DNA of 64,000 nt from Streptomyces noursei (lineage in GTDB: Bacteria; Actinomycetota; Actinomycetes; Streptomycetales; Streptomycetaceae): the NCBI RefSeq assembly GCF_001646665.1, contig NZ_LWBU01000364.1, positions 1-64,000 of the forward strand, in the 5' to 3' direction. A model generated the notes under the pieces. That model did not search any database. It saw nothing but the letters and a program-made list of their open reading frames with translations, and had not been told where the DNA came from. Shown here piece after piece: positions 25,449 to 33,437 of the stretch (position 1 is the first letter of the stretch; each line of letters begins with the position of its first letter). A program made the position numbers and the translations under genes.

Positions 25449-25554
25449 AGCCATGTCCGTGGCGTTCTCACGCCGAGGTGCTGACGCGGCATCACCGATG
25501 TGGCTAACATCACGCCAACGCGGCAAGGTGGCCGAGGCGTTTCGGAGGTGCGAC

Positions 25555-26256
25555 GTGCTGCCAGCACGAGGATCACGCGAGCGAAAAGTGCGCATCTGCT
25601 CCATTTCCACCTCGTGGAACACCGTCGGCGACGGCCAGTTCTTCTGCCCGGGATGCGGCGGGGACCGCAACTACCGCCGCCGCACCGGCCGTCGCCGCCT
25701 CGCCCTCCTCGGCGTGCCCCTGCTGCCCCGCGGCCTGGCCGGGCCCGTCGTCGAATGTGCCGCCTGCCACGGGCACTTCGGCACCGAGGTCCTGGACCAC
25801 CCCACCACCGCCCGCTTCTCCGCGATGCTCCGCGACGCCGTGCACACCGTCGCCCTCGCCGTCCTCGCCGCCGGCGGCGTCTCCTCCCGCCCGGTGCTCC
25901 GCACCGCCGTGTCCGCCGTCCGCGCCGCCGGGTACGAGGACTGCACCGCCGACAGCCTCACCGCGCTGATCGAGGCCCTGGAGGCCGACACCGGCCGCTT
26001 CCTCGCCGACGCCGGCCCCTCCACCCCCTGCGGCGCCGCCCTCGCCATCGAGCTCCACGAGGCGCTGGAGCCGCTCGCCCCGCACCTCGCACCCGCGGGC
26101 CGCGAGTCGATCCTGCTCCAGGGCGCCCGCATCGCCCTCGCCGACGGCGCGTACACCGACGCCGAGCGGGACGTCCTCACCACCGTCGGCACCGCCCTGC
26201 ACCTCCCCGCCGACGACACGGTCCGCCTCATGGAGTCGGCACGGACGCCGTTCTAG
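25555..26256 (+). CDS. TerB-family tellurite-resistance-like protein with zinc ribbon
   Basis: A 233-residue cytosolic protein. The N-terminus carries two CxxC pairs (C31/C34 in FCPGC and C68/C71 in CAAC), a probable zinc ribbon. Residues 90-230 form an all-helical TerB-like domain ('ARIALADGAYTDAERDVLTTVGTAL'). TerB proteins are linked to stress signalling near membranes; the exact role here is unknown. GTG at 25555 was chosen because GGAGG stands 6 bases upstream; longer in-frame extensions are less likely. It is a single gene after the leuA terminator. Confidence 0.82.
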   Translation: MLPARGSRERKVRICSISTSWNTVGDGQFFCPGCGGDRNYRRRTGRRRLALLGVPLLPRGLAGPVVECAACHGHFGTEVLDHPTTARFSAMLRDAVHTVALAVLAAGGVSSRPVLRTAVSAVRAAGYEDCTADSLTALIEALEADTGRFLADAGPSTPCGAALAIELHEALEPLAPHLAPAGRESILLQGARIALADGAYTDAERDVLTTVGTALHLPADDTVRLMESARTPF

Positions 26257-26524
26257 GGCCGCGTACGGGCGCATCGCCCCGACGGGCACCCGGTCGGTGA
26301 GGGACACCGTTCCGGTCGACGCGTGGCCGGAAATCTCCGTTGCACCACGCGGCACGTCATCGATACGTTGACGCCGTGACTGCCGGGTCGGCCATGGGCC
26401 ACACACGAGTAGGGCACCCGGCCTCGGCGTGACGCCGGGGCGGGCCAGAGCCCCGCCTTCTCTGCTTTCTCTCCGCGTGCATCCGCACACCGCAGGTCTT
26501 CACCCAGGAGCAGAAAGCAGACAC

Positions 26525-27385
26525 TTGCCCAACGATTTCAATCAGCAGGTCATCGAGGAGTTCCGCGCCAACCACGGCCGCGTCGGCGGATGGTTCGAGG
26601 GGGCCCGCCTCGTCCTCCTGACCACCACCGGCGCCCGGTCCGGCGCACCCCACACCACCCCCGCCGGCTACTTCGCCGACGGCGACGGACGCATCCTCGT
26701 CATCGCCTCGGCCGCCGGCGCGCCCCGGCACCCGGCCTGGTACCACAACCTGCTGGCCCACCCGCGGGTGACCGTCGAGACCGGCGTCTTCACCTACGAG
26801 GCGGACGCCACCGTGCTGCGGGGCGCGGAGCGCGACCGCGCGTTCGCCCGCGCCGTCGAGTCCGACCCGGCATGGGCCGACTACCAGGCGAAGACCAGCC
26901 GCGTGATCCCCGTGGTGGCCCTCACCGAGGTGCCCGGCCCGCCCCGCATCAACGCCTCCTCCCTCGGCGAATCCATCAGGGTCGTCCACGACATGTTCCG
27001 GCGCGAACTGGGACTCATCGCCAAGGAGATAGCCGAGTCGGGCACCGCCACCGGCCTCGGCACGCAGCTGCGCGTCAACTGCCTGACCGTCTGCCAGGGC
27101 CTGCACAACCACCACACGGGGGAGGACACGATGCTCTTCCCGATGCTCGCCGACCGCCACCCCGGCCTGGTCCCCGTGATGGACCGGCTCAAGCAGGAGC
27201 ACGTGCAGATCGCCGCCCTCCTGGCCGACCTCCAGAAGGTGGTGTCCGACGACCAGGCTGACGCCAGGCACGTCCTGGCGGAGGTCGAACGGCTCACGAG
27301 CGAGCTCGAGGCGCACCTCGTGTACGAGGAGGAGCACCTGCTGCCCCTGCTCGACGGGGTGGCCGGCGCGGCACCGGGCGAGTAG
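26525..27385 (+). CDS. Deazaflavin-dependent nitroreductase-hemerythrin fusion
   Basis: A 286-residue two-domain protein. Residues 1-135 match the F420-dependent nitroreductase (Ddn/Rv3547) fold: 'PNDFNQQVIEEFRAN', 'LLTTTGARSGAPHTTPAGY', 'APRHPAWYHNLLAHP'. Residues 150-280 form a hemerythrin HHE domain with iron-ligand candidates in 'LHNHHTGEDTMLFP', 'KQEHVQIAALL' and 'LVYEEEHLLPLL'. The TTG start at 26525 gives the family-like MPNDFNQQ; AGGAG lies 14 bases upstream, a little far. The fusion points to F420H2-linked redox chemistry tied to oxygen or NO sensing, which is inference. Confidence 0.85.
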   Translation: MPNDFNQQVIEEFRANHGRVGGWFEGARLVLLTTTGARSGAPHTTPAGYFADGDGRILVIASAAGAPRHPAWYHNLLAHPRVTVETGVFTYEADATVLRGAERDRAFARAVESDPAWADYQAKTSRVIPVVALTEVPGPPRINASSLGESIRVVHDMFRRELGLIAKEIAESGTATGLGTQLRVNCLTVCQGLHNHHTGEDTMLFPMLADRHPGLVPVMDRLKQEHVQIAALLADLQKVVSDDQADARHVLAEVERLTSELEAHLVYEEEHLLPLLDGVAGAAPGE

Positions 27386-27431
27386 GGGCCACGGCGTCAC
27401 CGTCGAACATCGCGGGGCCGACGCGCCACGA

Positions 27432-27464
27432 CCCGGCGGGCCGCCATCACGGCGGCCCGCCGGG
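27432..27464. terminator. Bidirectional hairpin between convergent genes
   Basis: Perfect 14-base stem CCCGGCGGGCCGCC / GGCGGCCCGCCGGG with a 5-base loop, placed between the ends of the nitroreductase-hemerythrin gene and fprA. It can serve both strands. Confidence 0.8.
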
Positions 27465-27487
27465 CCGGGTGTCCGGCGGCCCGGGTG

Positions 27488-28858
27488 TCAGCCCTGCGGC
27501 TCGGCGCTCGCCCGCAGCATGCCCTCGCGCTCCACGATCTTGACGCGCTCACGGCCCTCGGCCTCGCCCAGGGCGCGCTCGGCGGCGTCCAGGCGGTACC
27601 AGCCCTCCCACGTCGTGTACTCCACGCCCTTGCCCCGCAGGAACGCCACGACGGCGTCCTCCTCCGGGGAGGCCGGGGTGAGCAGACGGCCCTCGCGGTG
27701 GTCCTCCAGCAGGTTGGCGACCGTCTCGTTGGCGTCGCCCTTGGTGTGGCCGATCAGGCCGACCGGACCGCGCCGGATCCAGCCAGTGACGTACGTGGAC
27801 GCCATGTGCTCGCCGCCCTCGACGACCCGGCCGCCCTCGTCCGGCACCGTGCCGCTCGCGAGGTCGAACGGCAGCTTCGGCAGCTCGTCGGAGAGGTAGC
27901 CCACCGCGCGGTACACGGCCTGGACGTCCCAGGTCGTGAACGCGCCCGTGCCCTTCACGTTGCCCGAGCCGTCCAGCTCCGTGCGCTCGGTGCGCAGCCC
28001 CACGACCTTGCCGTCCTCGCCGACGATCTCGGTGGGCGACTCGAAGAAGTGCAGGAAGAGCTTGTGCGGCCGGTTGCCGACGTCGCGGATCGCCCAGTTC
28101 TCCAGGGTCTTGGCGACCATGTCGACCTGCTTGTTGGAGCGCCGCTGCTCGATGGACCCGGCGTCGTAGTCGATGTCCTCGGGGTTGACGATGACCTCGA
28201 TGTTCGGCGAGTGGTCCAGCTCGCGCAGCTCCATCGGGCTGAACTTCGCCTGGGCGGGACCGCGCCGTCCGAAGACGTGGATCTCCAGCGCCTTGTTGGC
28301 CTTCAGGCCCTCGTAGACGTTCGGCGGGATCTCCGTCGGCAGCAGCTCGTCCGCCGTCTTGGCGAGGATGCGTGCCACGTCCAGCGCCACGTTGCCCACG
28401 CCCAGAACGGCGACCTTCTCCGCCTCCAGCGGCCAGGTGCGCGGCACGTCCGGGTGTCCGTCGTACCAGGAGACGAAGTCGGCGGCGCCGTACGAGCCGT
28501 CCAGGTCGATGCCGGGGATGTCCAGGGCCCGGTCCGCCGTCGCGCCGGTCGAGAAGATCACCGCGTCGTAGAACGCCCGCAGGTCGTCCAGAACGACGTC
28601 GGTGCCGTAGTCGACGTTGCCGAACAGCCGGATCTGCGGCTTGTCCAGCACCTGGTGCAGCGCGGTGATGATGCCCTTGATGCGCGGGTGGTCGGGGGCC
28701 ACGCCGTACCGGATCAGGCCGAACGGCGCCGGCATCCGCTCGAAGAGGTCGATCGAAACGCCGGGGTCGGCGGCGGCCTCGGACTTCAGCAGCGCGTCGG
28801 CGGCGTAGATTCCGGCGGGGCCGGCACCGACGATCGCGACCCGCAGGGGGCGGGGCAT
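27488..28858 (-). CDS. fprA: Ferredoxin--NADP+ reductase (FprA type)
   Basis: A 456-residue FAD flavoprotein of the adrenodoxin-reductase-like class, moving electrons between NADPH and ferredoxin or P450 partners. It has the FAD-binding 'AIVGAGPAGIYAADALL' at the N-terminus, 'MPAPFGLIRYGVAPDHPRIKG' typical of the class, and NADP-binding 'VAVLGVGNVALDVARIL'. It is cytosolic with no transmembrane segment. A DmdR/IdeR-like iron box lies about 55 bases upstream, hinting at iron control. It probably forms a single-gene unit. Confidence 0.93.
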   Translation of the reverse strand: MPRPLRVAIVGAGPAGIYAADALLKSEAAADPGVSIDLFERMPAPFGLIRYGVAPDHPRIKGIITALHQVLDKPQIRLFGNVDYGTDVVLDDLRAFYDAVIFSTGATADRALDIPGIDLDGSYGAADFVSWYDGHPDVPRTWPLEAEKVAVLGVGNVALDVARILAKTADELLPTEIPPNVYEGLKANKALEIHVFGRRGPAQAKFSPMELRELDHSPNIEVIVNPEDIDYDAGSIEQRRSNKQVDMVAKTLENWAIRDVGNRPHKLFLHFFESPTEIVGEDGKVVGLRTERTELDGSGNVKGTGAFTTWDVQAVYRAVGYLSDELPKLPFDLASGTVPDEGGRVVEGGEHMASTYVTGWIRRGPVGLIGHTKGDANETVANLLEDHREGRLLTPASPEEDAVVAFLRGKGVEYTTWEGWYRLDAAERALGEAEGRERVKIVEREGMLRASAEPQG

Positions 28859-28912
28859 GACGAATTCCCTTCGAGCGAGGAGTGAGCGGTTGCGTGAATG
28901 CTCATACGCACC

Positions 28913-28931
28913 CTAAGTAAGGCTCGCCTCA
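28913..28931 (-). promoter_or_regulatory. Possible iron box upstream of fprA
   Basis: CTAAGTAAGGCTCGCCTCA matches about 14 of 19 positions of the DtxR/DmdR1 consensus TTAGGTTAGGCTCACCTAA. It is 55 bases upstream of the fprA start. Iron-dependent repression is plausible because FprA feeds ferredoxin, but binding is untested. Confidence 0.45.
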
Positions 28932-29019
28932 CCTCGGTACCCACCCCCCACCTATGACCCCATAAGCGGGACTTATGGCCTCTCTCGCCTCTTTGCATGA
29001 ACCGCGCCACGCTGGAGGT

Positions 29020-29772
29020 ATGAACGGTGCCACCGGCTGGGGCGCCAGGCTGATGAACAGCTCGATCACCGGGATGTCCCCGTGGATCGTGTTCTCGCTG
29101 CTGGCAGGACCCGACCGCTACGAACTGGCCGCGGCGACCTCCCTCGCGCTGGCGGTGCTCCTCGTGGTGGTGCGCCACCGCCCGGTCTTCCTGGAGGTCG
29201 CCGGCCTCGTCTTCTTCGCGGTCCTCACCGTCGTCGGCATGATCGCCCCACCGGACACGCTGCGGTGGCTGGAGACCTGGGCGAACGAGATCTCGAACCT
29301 CACGATCGCCGCGCTCGCCGTGGCGTCCGTCGCCGCGCGGGCGCCGCTGACGGTGCCGTACGCCCGCAAGAAGGTCCCGCGCGAGTTCTGGCGCGAACCG
29401 GACTTCCGGCGCGCCAACGTGGTGGTCACCTACGTCTGGGCGCTGGCCTTCCTGGTGGCCGCCCTCGCCGGCGCGATCGGCGACCTGGTGCTGGACAACC
29501 CGGACAACCTCTGGACGGCCTGGCTGATCCAGGCATCGGCGCTGATCACCGCCGTGCGCTTCACCGAGTGGTACCCGGCCGTCCCCAGGCCGCCGGTGCG
29601 GAGCCTGCTGATGCCCTTCGTCGGCCTGCTGATCCCCATGGGGGTGCTGGTCCTCGTCTTCGACGCCGCACCCCGGTGGTTCGCCGTGGGCCTCATCGTC
29701 GTGGGCGTCGTCCTGGCGCGGGCGCTCCGCAAAGAGGTCGCCGTCGCCCAGCAGGAGGGCCGGGAGCGGTAG
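29020..29772 (+). CDS. Hypothetical integral membrane protein
   Basis: A protein of about 250 residues with six or seven hydrophobic segments, beginning 'SPWIVFSLLAG' and ending in the charged tail 'QQEGRER'. No conserved enzymatic motif was recognised. The start is uncertain: ATG 29020 is directly preceded by GGAGGT with no spacing, whereas ATG 29053 (MNSSITGMSPW) lacks a clear ribosome-binding site. It diverges from fprA across 161 bases and converges, within 4 bases, with the next gene. Confidence 0.6.
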   Translation: MNGATGWGARLMNSSITGMSPWIVFSLLAGPDRYELAAATSLALAVLLVVVRHRPVFLEVAGLVFFAVLTVVGMIAPPDTLRWLETWANEISNLTIAALAVASVAARAPLTVPYARKKVPREFWREPDFRRANVVVTYVWALAFLVAALAGAIGDLVLDNPDNLWTAWLIQASALITAVRFTEWYPAVPRPPVRSLLMPFVGLLIPMGVLVLVFDAAPRWFAVGLIVVGVVLARALRKEVAVAQQEGRER

Positions 29773-29775
29773 TGC

Positions 29776-30387
29776 CTACGACACGAAGCCCACGACCCCG
29801 AACCCCGGCCGCGCCTGCGCGTGCCGCAGCCACCCGATGACGTCCATCACCGCGTCGACCACCGCGGGCTCCAGCGGCGGCGCGTGCCCGTCCCGCTTGG
29901 TGCCCTCGAACTGCTCCAGCGCCTCCACGCACTCCTCGTGCGTCCACTCGCCGCAACGCGGCAGGTCGTACGTCGGCAGCCCCTTGGGCAGACCGTCGTA
30001 GTACCCCAGCTCCGCCACCGACACCGCGGTGATCCGCAGCGCCCGCAGCCCCTCGTCCACGACCTCCAGCCAGTCGCCCCGGAACGGGGAGAACGAGGAA
30101 TTGTCGAGGAAGGACCCCGTCAGGGAGCACAGCCGCTTGTAGGCGTAGCCGTACTGGAAGCTGTACTGCTTCTCCGCGTCGTACGGCCCGCCGTGCACCA
30201 CCGCTCGCAGCGCCTCGTACGCCGTGGGGGCGCCCTTCTCGATCTCGGACGAGAACCAGTCGTCGGACGACGCCAGGTCGTCGGCGAAGCGGTCGCGTAT
30301 GACTTCCAGCAACTGGTCGTCGCCGGAACCGACGAGGGCGCGGGCGGCCGTGGGGTCGAGCAGGTACACGCTCAGCGAAGAACTCAT
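29776..30387 (-). CDS. Uncharacterised protein (DUF7691-like)
   Basis: A 203-residue soluble protein with no signal peptide. It begins 'SLSVYLLDPTAARALVGSGDDQLLEVI' and has an aromatic central region 'KQYSFQYGYAYKRLCSL'. I associate it with a Streptomyces family of unknown function (DUF7691), from memory only. Proteins of this kind often lie near small regulatory genes. It follows the XRE/DUF397 pair on the same strand after 9 bases, so it may belong to that unit. Confidence 0.6.
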   Translation of the reverse strand: MSSSLSVYLLDPTAARALVGSGDDQLLEVIRDRFADDLASSDDWFSSEIEKGAPTAYEALRAVVHGGPYDAEKQYSFQYGYAYKRLCSLTGSFLDNSSFSPFRGDWLEVVDEGLRALRITAVSVAELGYYDGLPKGLPTYDLPRCGEWTHEECVEALEQFEGTKRDGHAPPLEPAVVDAVMDVIGWLRHAQARPGFGVVGFVS

Positions 30388-30396
30388 GTGATCACG

Positions 30397-30597
30397 TTAG
30401 CCACCGGCACTGACACCCTCGACGAACGCCCGCCACGCGGGGGCGGTGACCACGAGGACGGGTCCGGCGGGGTTCTTGCTGTCCCGGACGGGGACGACGC
30501 CGGGGAGGTCGTCGAGGACTTCGACGCAGCTTCCACCGTTGTCGTCGCTGTAGCTGCTCTTGCGCCACTGAGCGCCGCTCAGGTCGTACTCGCGCAT
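30397..30597 (-). CDS. DUF397 domain protein
   Basis: A 66-residue protein of the actinobacterial DUF397 family: 'GAQWRKSSYSDDNGGSCVEVLDDLPGVVPVRDSK' followed by 'PAWRAFVEGV'. DUF397 proteins act as small partners (WhiJ/BldB-type systems) of the XRE regulators encoded next to them. Its start overlaps the end of the XRE gene by 19 bases, so it is translationally coupled to its partner. Confidence 0.93.
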   Translation of the reverse strand: MREYDLSGAQWRKSSYSDDNGGSCVEVLDDLPGVVPVRDSKNPAGPVLVVTAPAWRAFVEGVSAGG

Positions 30598-31418
30598 CGT
30601 CTGTGGTCCTCCGCCGCTGATTCGATCAGGGTCAGGGACGCCTCTGGCGCCAGTGCGCTGGCCCTGAGCAGATCGTAGGCGGCCTGTACGCGCTTCACCA
30701 GGGCTGGATCGTCCAGCAGATTCCCCGAATACACGGCTTCCGTATAGGCGGTTGGGGGTGCGTCCTCGAACTGCATGAGCGTCAGCATGCGCCCCATGAG
30801 CGCGTGCGCCCCTGCTGCGGCGGGGAGCACCTGGGCAAGAACCCTCCGGCTGCGGGCCAGCGCCGCGATGTGTTCGAGTTGCTCGGCCATGACCGACGGG
30901 CCACCCGTGGGCGGCCGCAACACGTGCTCGTGCAAGATCACCCAGTACTCCGGCTTGGCCGGGTCCTTCAGGAGGCGAGCCCGCTCCATGCGAGCGACGA
31001 CCTTCTCCTCGATCTGGTCGTCAGAGGCGAACGGGTTGCTCGCCAGGATGACGGCGCGGGCGTACGGTGCCGTTTGCAGCAGACCCGGCACGATCGTCGG
31101 GGCGAAGTCGCAGATCGTCGTCGCCAAGGACTCCAGCTCCGCCGCAGCCGCGAAATACTCCGCATACGGCGACTTGTTGATGAGTTGACGACACATCCGC
31201 TCGAAAAAACCATCGGTTTGTAGGACCTCGTCGATCCTCGCCGCCACGTCCAACTGCGGTTTCCGGATGGCCTGTTCGAATTGGCCGATGTACCCGCCCG
31301 AAACGAAGACCTTCCGCCCCAGTTCCTGCTGCGTCATTTTCGCGGCTTCGCGCCGGTTCTTCAGCTCCGCGCCGTAGAACTCCCAGGCGGCCTGCCTGGA
31401 CGAGCCTGCGTTGGCCAT
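30579..31418 (-). CDS. Scr1-family XRE regulator (WhiJ-like, DUF5753)
   Basis: A 279-residue DNA-binding protein. Residues 10-75 are an XRE helix-turn-helix ('GAELKNRREAAKMTQQELGRKVFVSGGYIGQFE'), and residues 95-265 match the DUF5753/Scr1 domain with 'PTIVPGLLQTAPYARAVI' and 'ILHEHVLRPPTGG'. With DUF397 it forms the WhiJ-type pair widespread in Streptomyces, linked in a few cases to development and sometimes described as toxin-antitoxin-like. It diverges from two small coupled genes across a ~115-base region that contains an inverted repeat (31463-31481). Confidence 0.9.
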   Translation of the reverse strand: MANAGSSRQAAWEFYGAELKNRREAAKMTQQELGRKVFVSGGYIGQFEQAIRKPQLDVAARIDEVLQTDGFFERMCRQLINKSPYAEYFAAAAELESLATTICDFAPTIVPGLLQTAPYARAVILASNPFASDDQIEEKVVARMERARLLKDPAKPEYWVILHEHVLRPPTGGPSVMAEQLEHIAALARSRRVLAQVLPAAAGAHALMGRMLTLMQFEDAPPTAYTEAVYSGNLLDDPALVKRVQAAYDLLRASALAPEASLTLIESAAEDHRRCASTT

Positions 31419-31462
31419 GGCTTAACACCCCAGTCCTGCCGCGCAGTTGTAGCGCGTGCGCA

Positions 31463-31481
31463 ACCGCCAATGCTAGGCGGT
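31463..31481. promoter_or_regulatory. Inverted repeat in the XRE divergent region
   Basis: ACCGCC, seven bases, GGCGGT. It lies 45 bases upstream of the XRE gene start and 55 bases before the small plus-strand gene. It is a possible operator for the Scr1-type regulator; symmetry is the only evidence. Confidence 0.3.
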
Positions 31482-31535
31482 CGGGTCCATCCTGGGGGCA
31501 GTAAGCGGGAAATGGATTCGGAAAGGACGGCGTTG

Positions 31536-31769
31536 GTGAAGGAAGAAACCGAGCGGCAGTCGTCGGGGACCGTTCAGGACGCGGAGGAGGCGGTGACGGA
31601 ATTGCGCGCGGCGCTGGAAAGGGCGGGAATCAGGTTGCCCTCGCTGGGGTTGGACCCCGTCACGTGCGCCGCCGAGGTGCCCCGGCCGCTCGTGGAATTG
31701 GGACGTTGCACGGTGGAGACGGCGCGCAGGCTGGCCGCCGCTCTGCCGGAGGAAGGTGGCCGGTCATGA
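31536..31769 (+). CDS. Small protein, first of a coupled pair
   Basis: A 77-residue protein, mostly helical, rich in Glu, Ala and Leu, with 'AVTELRAALERAGIRLPSLGLDPVTC' and 'LVELGRCTVETARRLAAAL'. No known domain was recognised. GTG 31536 was chosen because AAGGA stands about 8 bases upstream; an in-frame ATG at 31512 would add eight residues but lacks a ribosome-binding site. The stop overlaps the next gene by ATGA. Such pairs beside Scr1-type regulators are common in Streptomyces, to my recollection. Confidence 0.6.
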   Translation: MKEETERQSSGTVQDAEEAVTELRAALERAGIRLPSLGLDPVTCAAEVPRPLVELGRCTVETARRLAAALPEEGGRS

Positions 31770-31981
31770 GTCTGCCCGTCGGGTCGTACGTCGTCGATGT
31801 CCGCAACGGACGCGTGGGCCGCGTCATGGGGCATGTGGGGCCCTACCTCCAGCTGCGGCCCATCGGGGGCGGACGGGAGTGGGACTGCCCGCCCGAGGGG
31901 GTGCGGGCCGCGACGGACGCGGAGCGGATCAGCGCGGCGACGTCGTACGTGAACGCGCGGAGCCGGGGCGAGGTGCCCTGA
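31766..31981 (+). CDS. Small beta-rich protein, second of a coupled pair
   Basis: A 71-residue protein that starts 'SLPVGSYVVDVRNGRVGRVMGHVGPYLQLRP', a pattern suggestive of a small beta-barrel (SH3- or PRC-like), followed by a short helix. The function is unknown. GGAAGG precedes the ATG, which overlaps the upstream stop. It converges with the RelE-like gene after 5 bases. Confidence 0.6.
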   Translation: MSLPVGSYVVDVRNGRVGRVMGHVGPYLQLRPIGGGREWDCPPEGVRAATDAERISAATSYVNARSRGEVP

Positions 31982-31986
31982 GGTCG

Positions 31987-32247
31987 TCACCCGTACCAAG
32001 TGATGTTGCAGATGTACACGCACGCGTGGCGGGGGACGGCCAGGAAGCTGATGAAACCGCGTCCACCAAGGATGTCGAACTCCCTGAGGCCTCCCTCGCG
32101 GTCAATCGGGCGACCGACCCGGACCGCCTCGGGCCCGAGCGCGGCGAGCTCGGTGGCCAGGCGCTCCACCTCCGCCACCACGCCGGGCGGCAGTCCGGCG
32201 GTGAGGTACTCCTCGCTCGGGTTGTAGTCCCATGCCCAGTCGCTCAA
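31987..32247 (-). CDS. Small protein, possible RelE-type toxin
   Basis: An 86-residue protein with an N-terminal helix region ('VVAEVERLATELAALG') followed by strands ending 'GRGFISFLAVPRHACVYICNITWYG'. Size and helix-then-sheet order recall RelE/ParE ribonuclease toxins, but no catalytic residue set can be confirmed. It is translated from the tail of the DUF6247 gene (ATGA overlap), the antitoxin-first layout typical of type II toxin-antitoxin operons. The toxin call is inference. Confidence 0.5.
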   Translation of the reverse strand: MSDWAWDYNPSEEYLTAGLPPGVVAEVERLATELAALGPEAVRVGRPIDREGGLREFDILGGRGFISFLAVPRHACVYICNITWYG

Positions 32248-32591
32248 AGTCCGGCCTCCGCGGCCGCTGCCTCGTGAATGCTGCGGATCTCGGAGATGGC
32301 TTCGGCGGGATCTTGATCGCCCGCGTCGATGATCCGTTCCAGCTCACGCAGGCGCGCGGCCCGCTCCGGGTGGCGCTCGATGGCGACGAAAACCGCCCAC
32401 GAATGTACGAATGCCCGCAGAGGTGCGAGGCTCGCCGCCTGCTGTGCGTTGGTGGTCGCCTCGAAGAGGTGCTGGGTGAGCGCGGGAATCCGGCTGGGGG
32501 CGATTCGGGCGACTGCCGCCCGCAGGCCGTCGGGGGTCAGTTCGGGCATGGGGATCAGCGGGCCGTGGGGGCCGTCGGGCTGGGCAGTCAC
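32244..32591 (-). CDS. DUF6247-like protein, possible antitoxin
   Basis: A 115-residue, mainly helical protein: 'LTPDGLRAAVARIAPSRIPALTQHLFEATTNAQ' then 'RAFVHSWAVFVAIERHPERAARLREL'. It resembles the Streptomyces DUF6247 family, which frequently precedes a RelE-like gene. GTG at 32591 follows GGAGG by 5 bases. It is the first gene of a two-gene unit with the small protein at 31987-32247 and diverges from recO across 81 bases. Confidence 0.65.
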   Translation of the reverse strand: MTAQPDGPHGPLIPMPELTPDGLRAAVARIAPSRIPALTQHLFEATTNAQQAASLAPLRAFVHSWAVFVAIERHPERAARLRELERIIDAGDQDPAEAISEIRSIHEAAAAEAGL

Positions 32592-32672
32592 AGGGACCTC
32601 CGGTGCGGGTGTGTCCGTGGGTTCGTACGCTACCGGTCCCAGGGCGTCCTCCCCGTACGGGACAATGGCCCC

Positions 32673-33419
32673 ATGACCCTGTTCCGCGACGACGGCGTCG
32701 TGCTGCGCACCCAGAAGCTGGGCGAGGCCGACCGCATCATCACGCTCCTGACGCGCGGGCACGGGCGCGTGCGGGCCGTCGCGCGGGGCGTGCGGCGGAC
32801 GAAGTCGAAGTTCGGGGCGCGGCTGGAGCCGTTCAGCCACGTCGACGTGCAGTTCTTCGCGCGGGGCAGCGAGCTGGTCGGCCGCGGTCTGCCGCTGTGC
32901 ACCCAGAGCGAGACGATCGCGGCGTACGGCAGCGGCATCGTCACCGACTACGCGCGGTACACGGCCGGTACCGCGATGCTGGAGACCGCCGAGCGGTTCA
33001 CCGACCACGAGGGCGAGCCGGCCGTGCAGCAGTACCTGCTGCTCATCGGGGGACTGCGGACCCTCTCGCGCGGGGAGCACGCCCCGCACCTGATCCTGGA
33101 CGCCTTCCTGCTGCGGTCGCTGGCCGTGAACGGCTACGCGCCGTCGTTCGACGACTGCGCCCGGTGCGGGATGCCCGGCCCGAACCGGTTCTTCTCGGTC
33201 GCGGCGGGCGGGGTGATATGCGGCGACTGCCGGGTGCCCGGCAGCGTCGTACCCTCTGCGGAGGCCGTCGGTCTGCTCAGCGCGCTGCTGACCGGTGACT
33301 GGGCGACGGCCGACGCGTGCGAGCCGCGTCACGTCAGGGAGGGGAGCGGGCTGGTCTCCGCGTACCTGCACTGGCACCTGGAGCGAGGGCTGCGCTCCCT
33401 CCGGTACGTCGAGAAGTAG
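32673..33419 (+). CDS. recO: DNA repair protein RecO
   Basis: A 248-residue recombination mediator that loads RecA with RecR and anneals ssDNA. The N-terminal OB fold carries 'DDGVVLRTQKLGEADRIITLLTRGHGRVRAVARGVRR'. A zinc site sits near residues 168-190 (CARC ... CGDC). Its ATG at 32673 is 18 bases upstream of the start of the next run of helices in family members, with a weak upstream ribosome-binding sequence. The uppS gene follows after 18 bases, an arrangement common in actinomycetes. Confidence 0.96.
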   Translation: MTLFRDDGVVLRTQKLGEADRIITLLTRGHGRVRAVARGVRRTKSKFGARLEPFSHVDVQFFARGSELVGRGLPLCTQSETIAAYGSGIVTDYARYTAGTAMLETAERFTDHEGEPAVQQYLLLIGGLRTLSRGEHAPHLILDAFLLRSLAVNGYAPSFDDCARCGMPGPNRFFSVAAGGVICGDCRVPGSVVPSAEAVGLLSALLTGDWATADACEPRHVREGSGLVSAYLHWHLERGLRSLRYVEK

Positions 33420-33437
33420 AAGCAGATTGAGGAGAGT

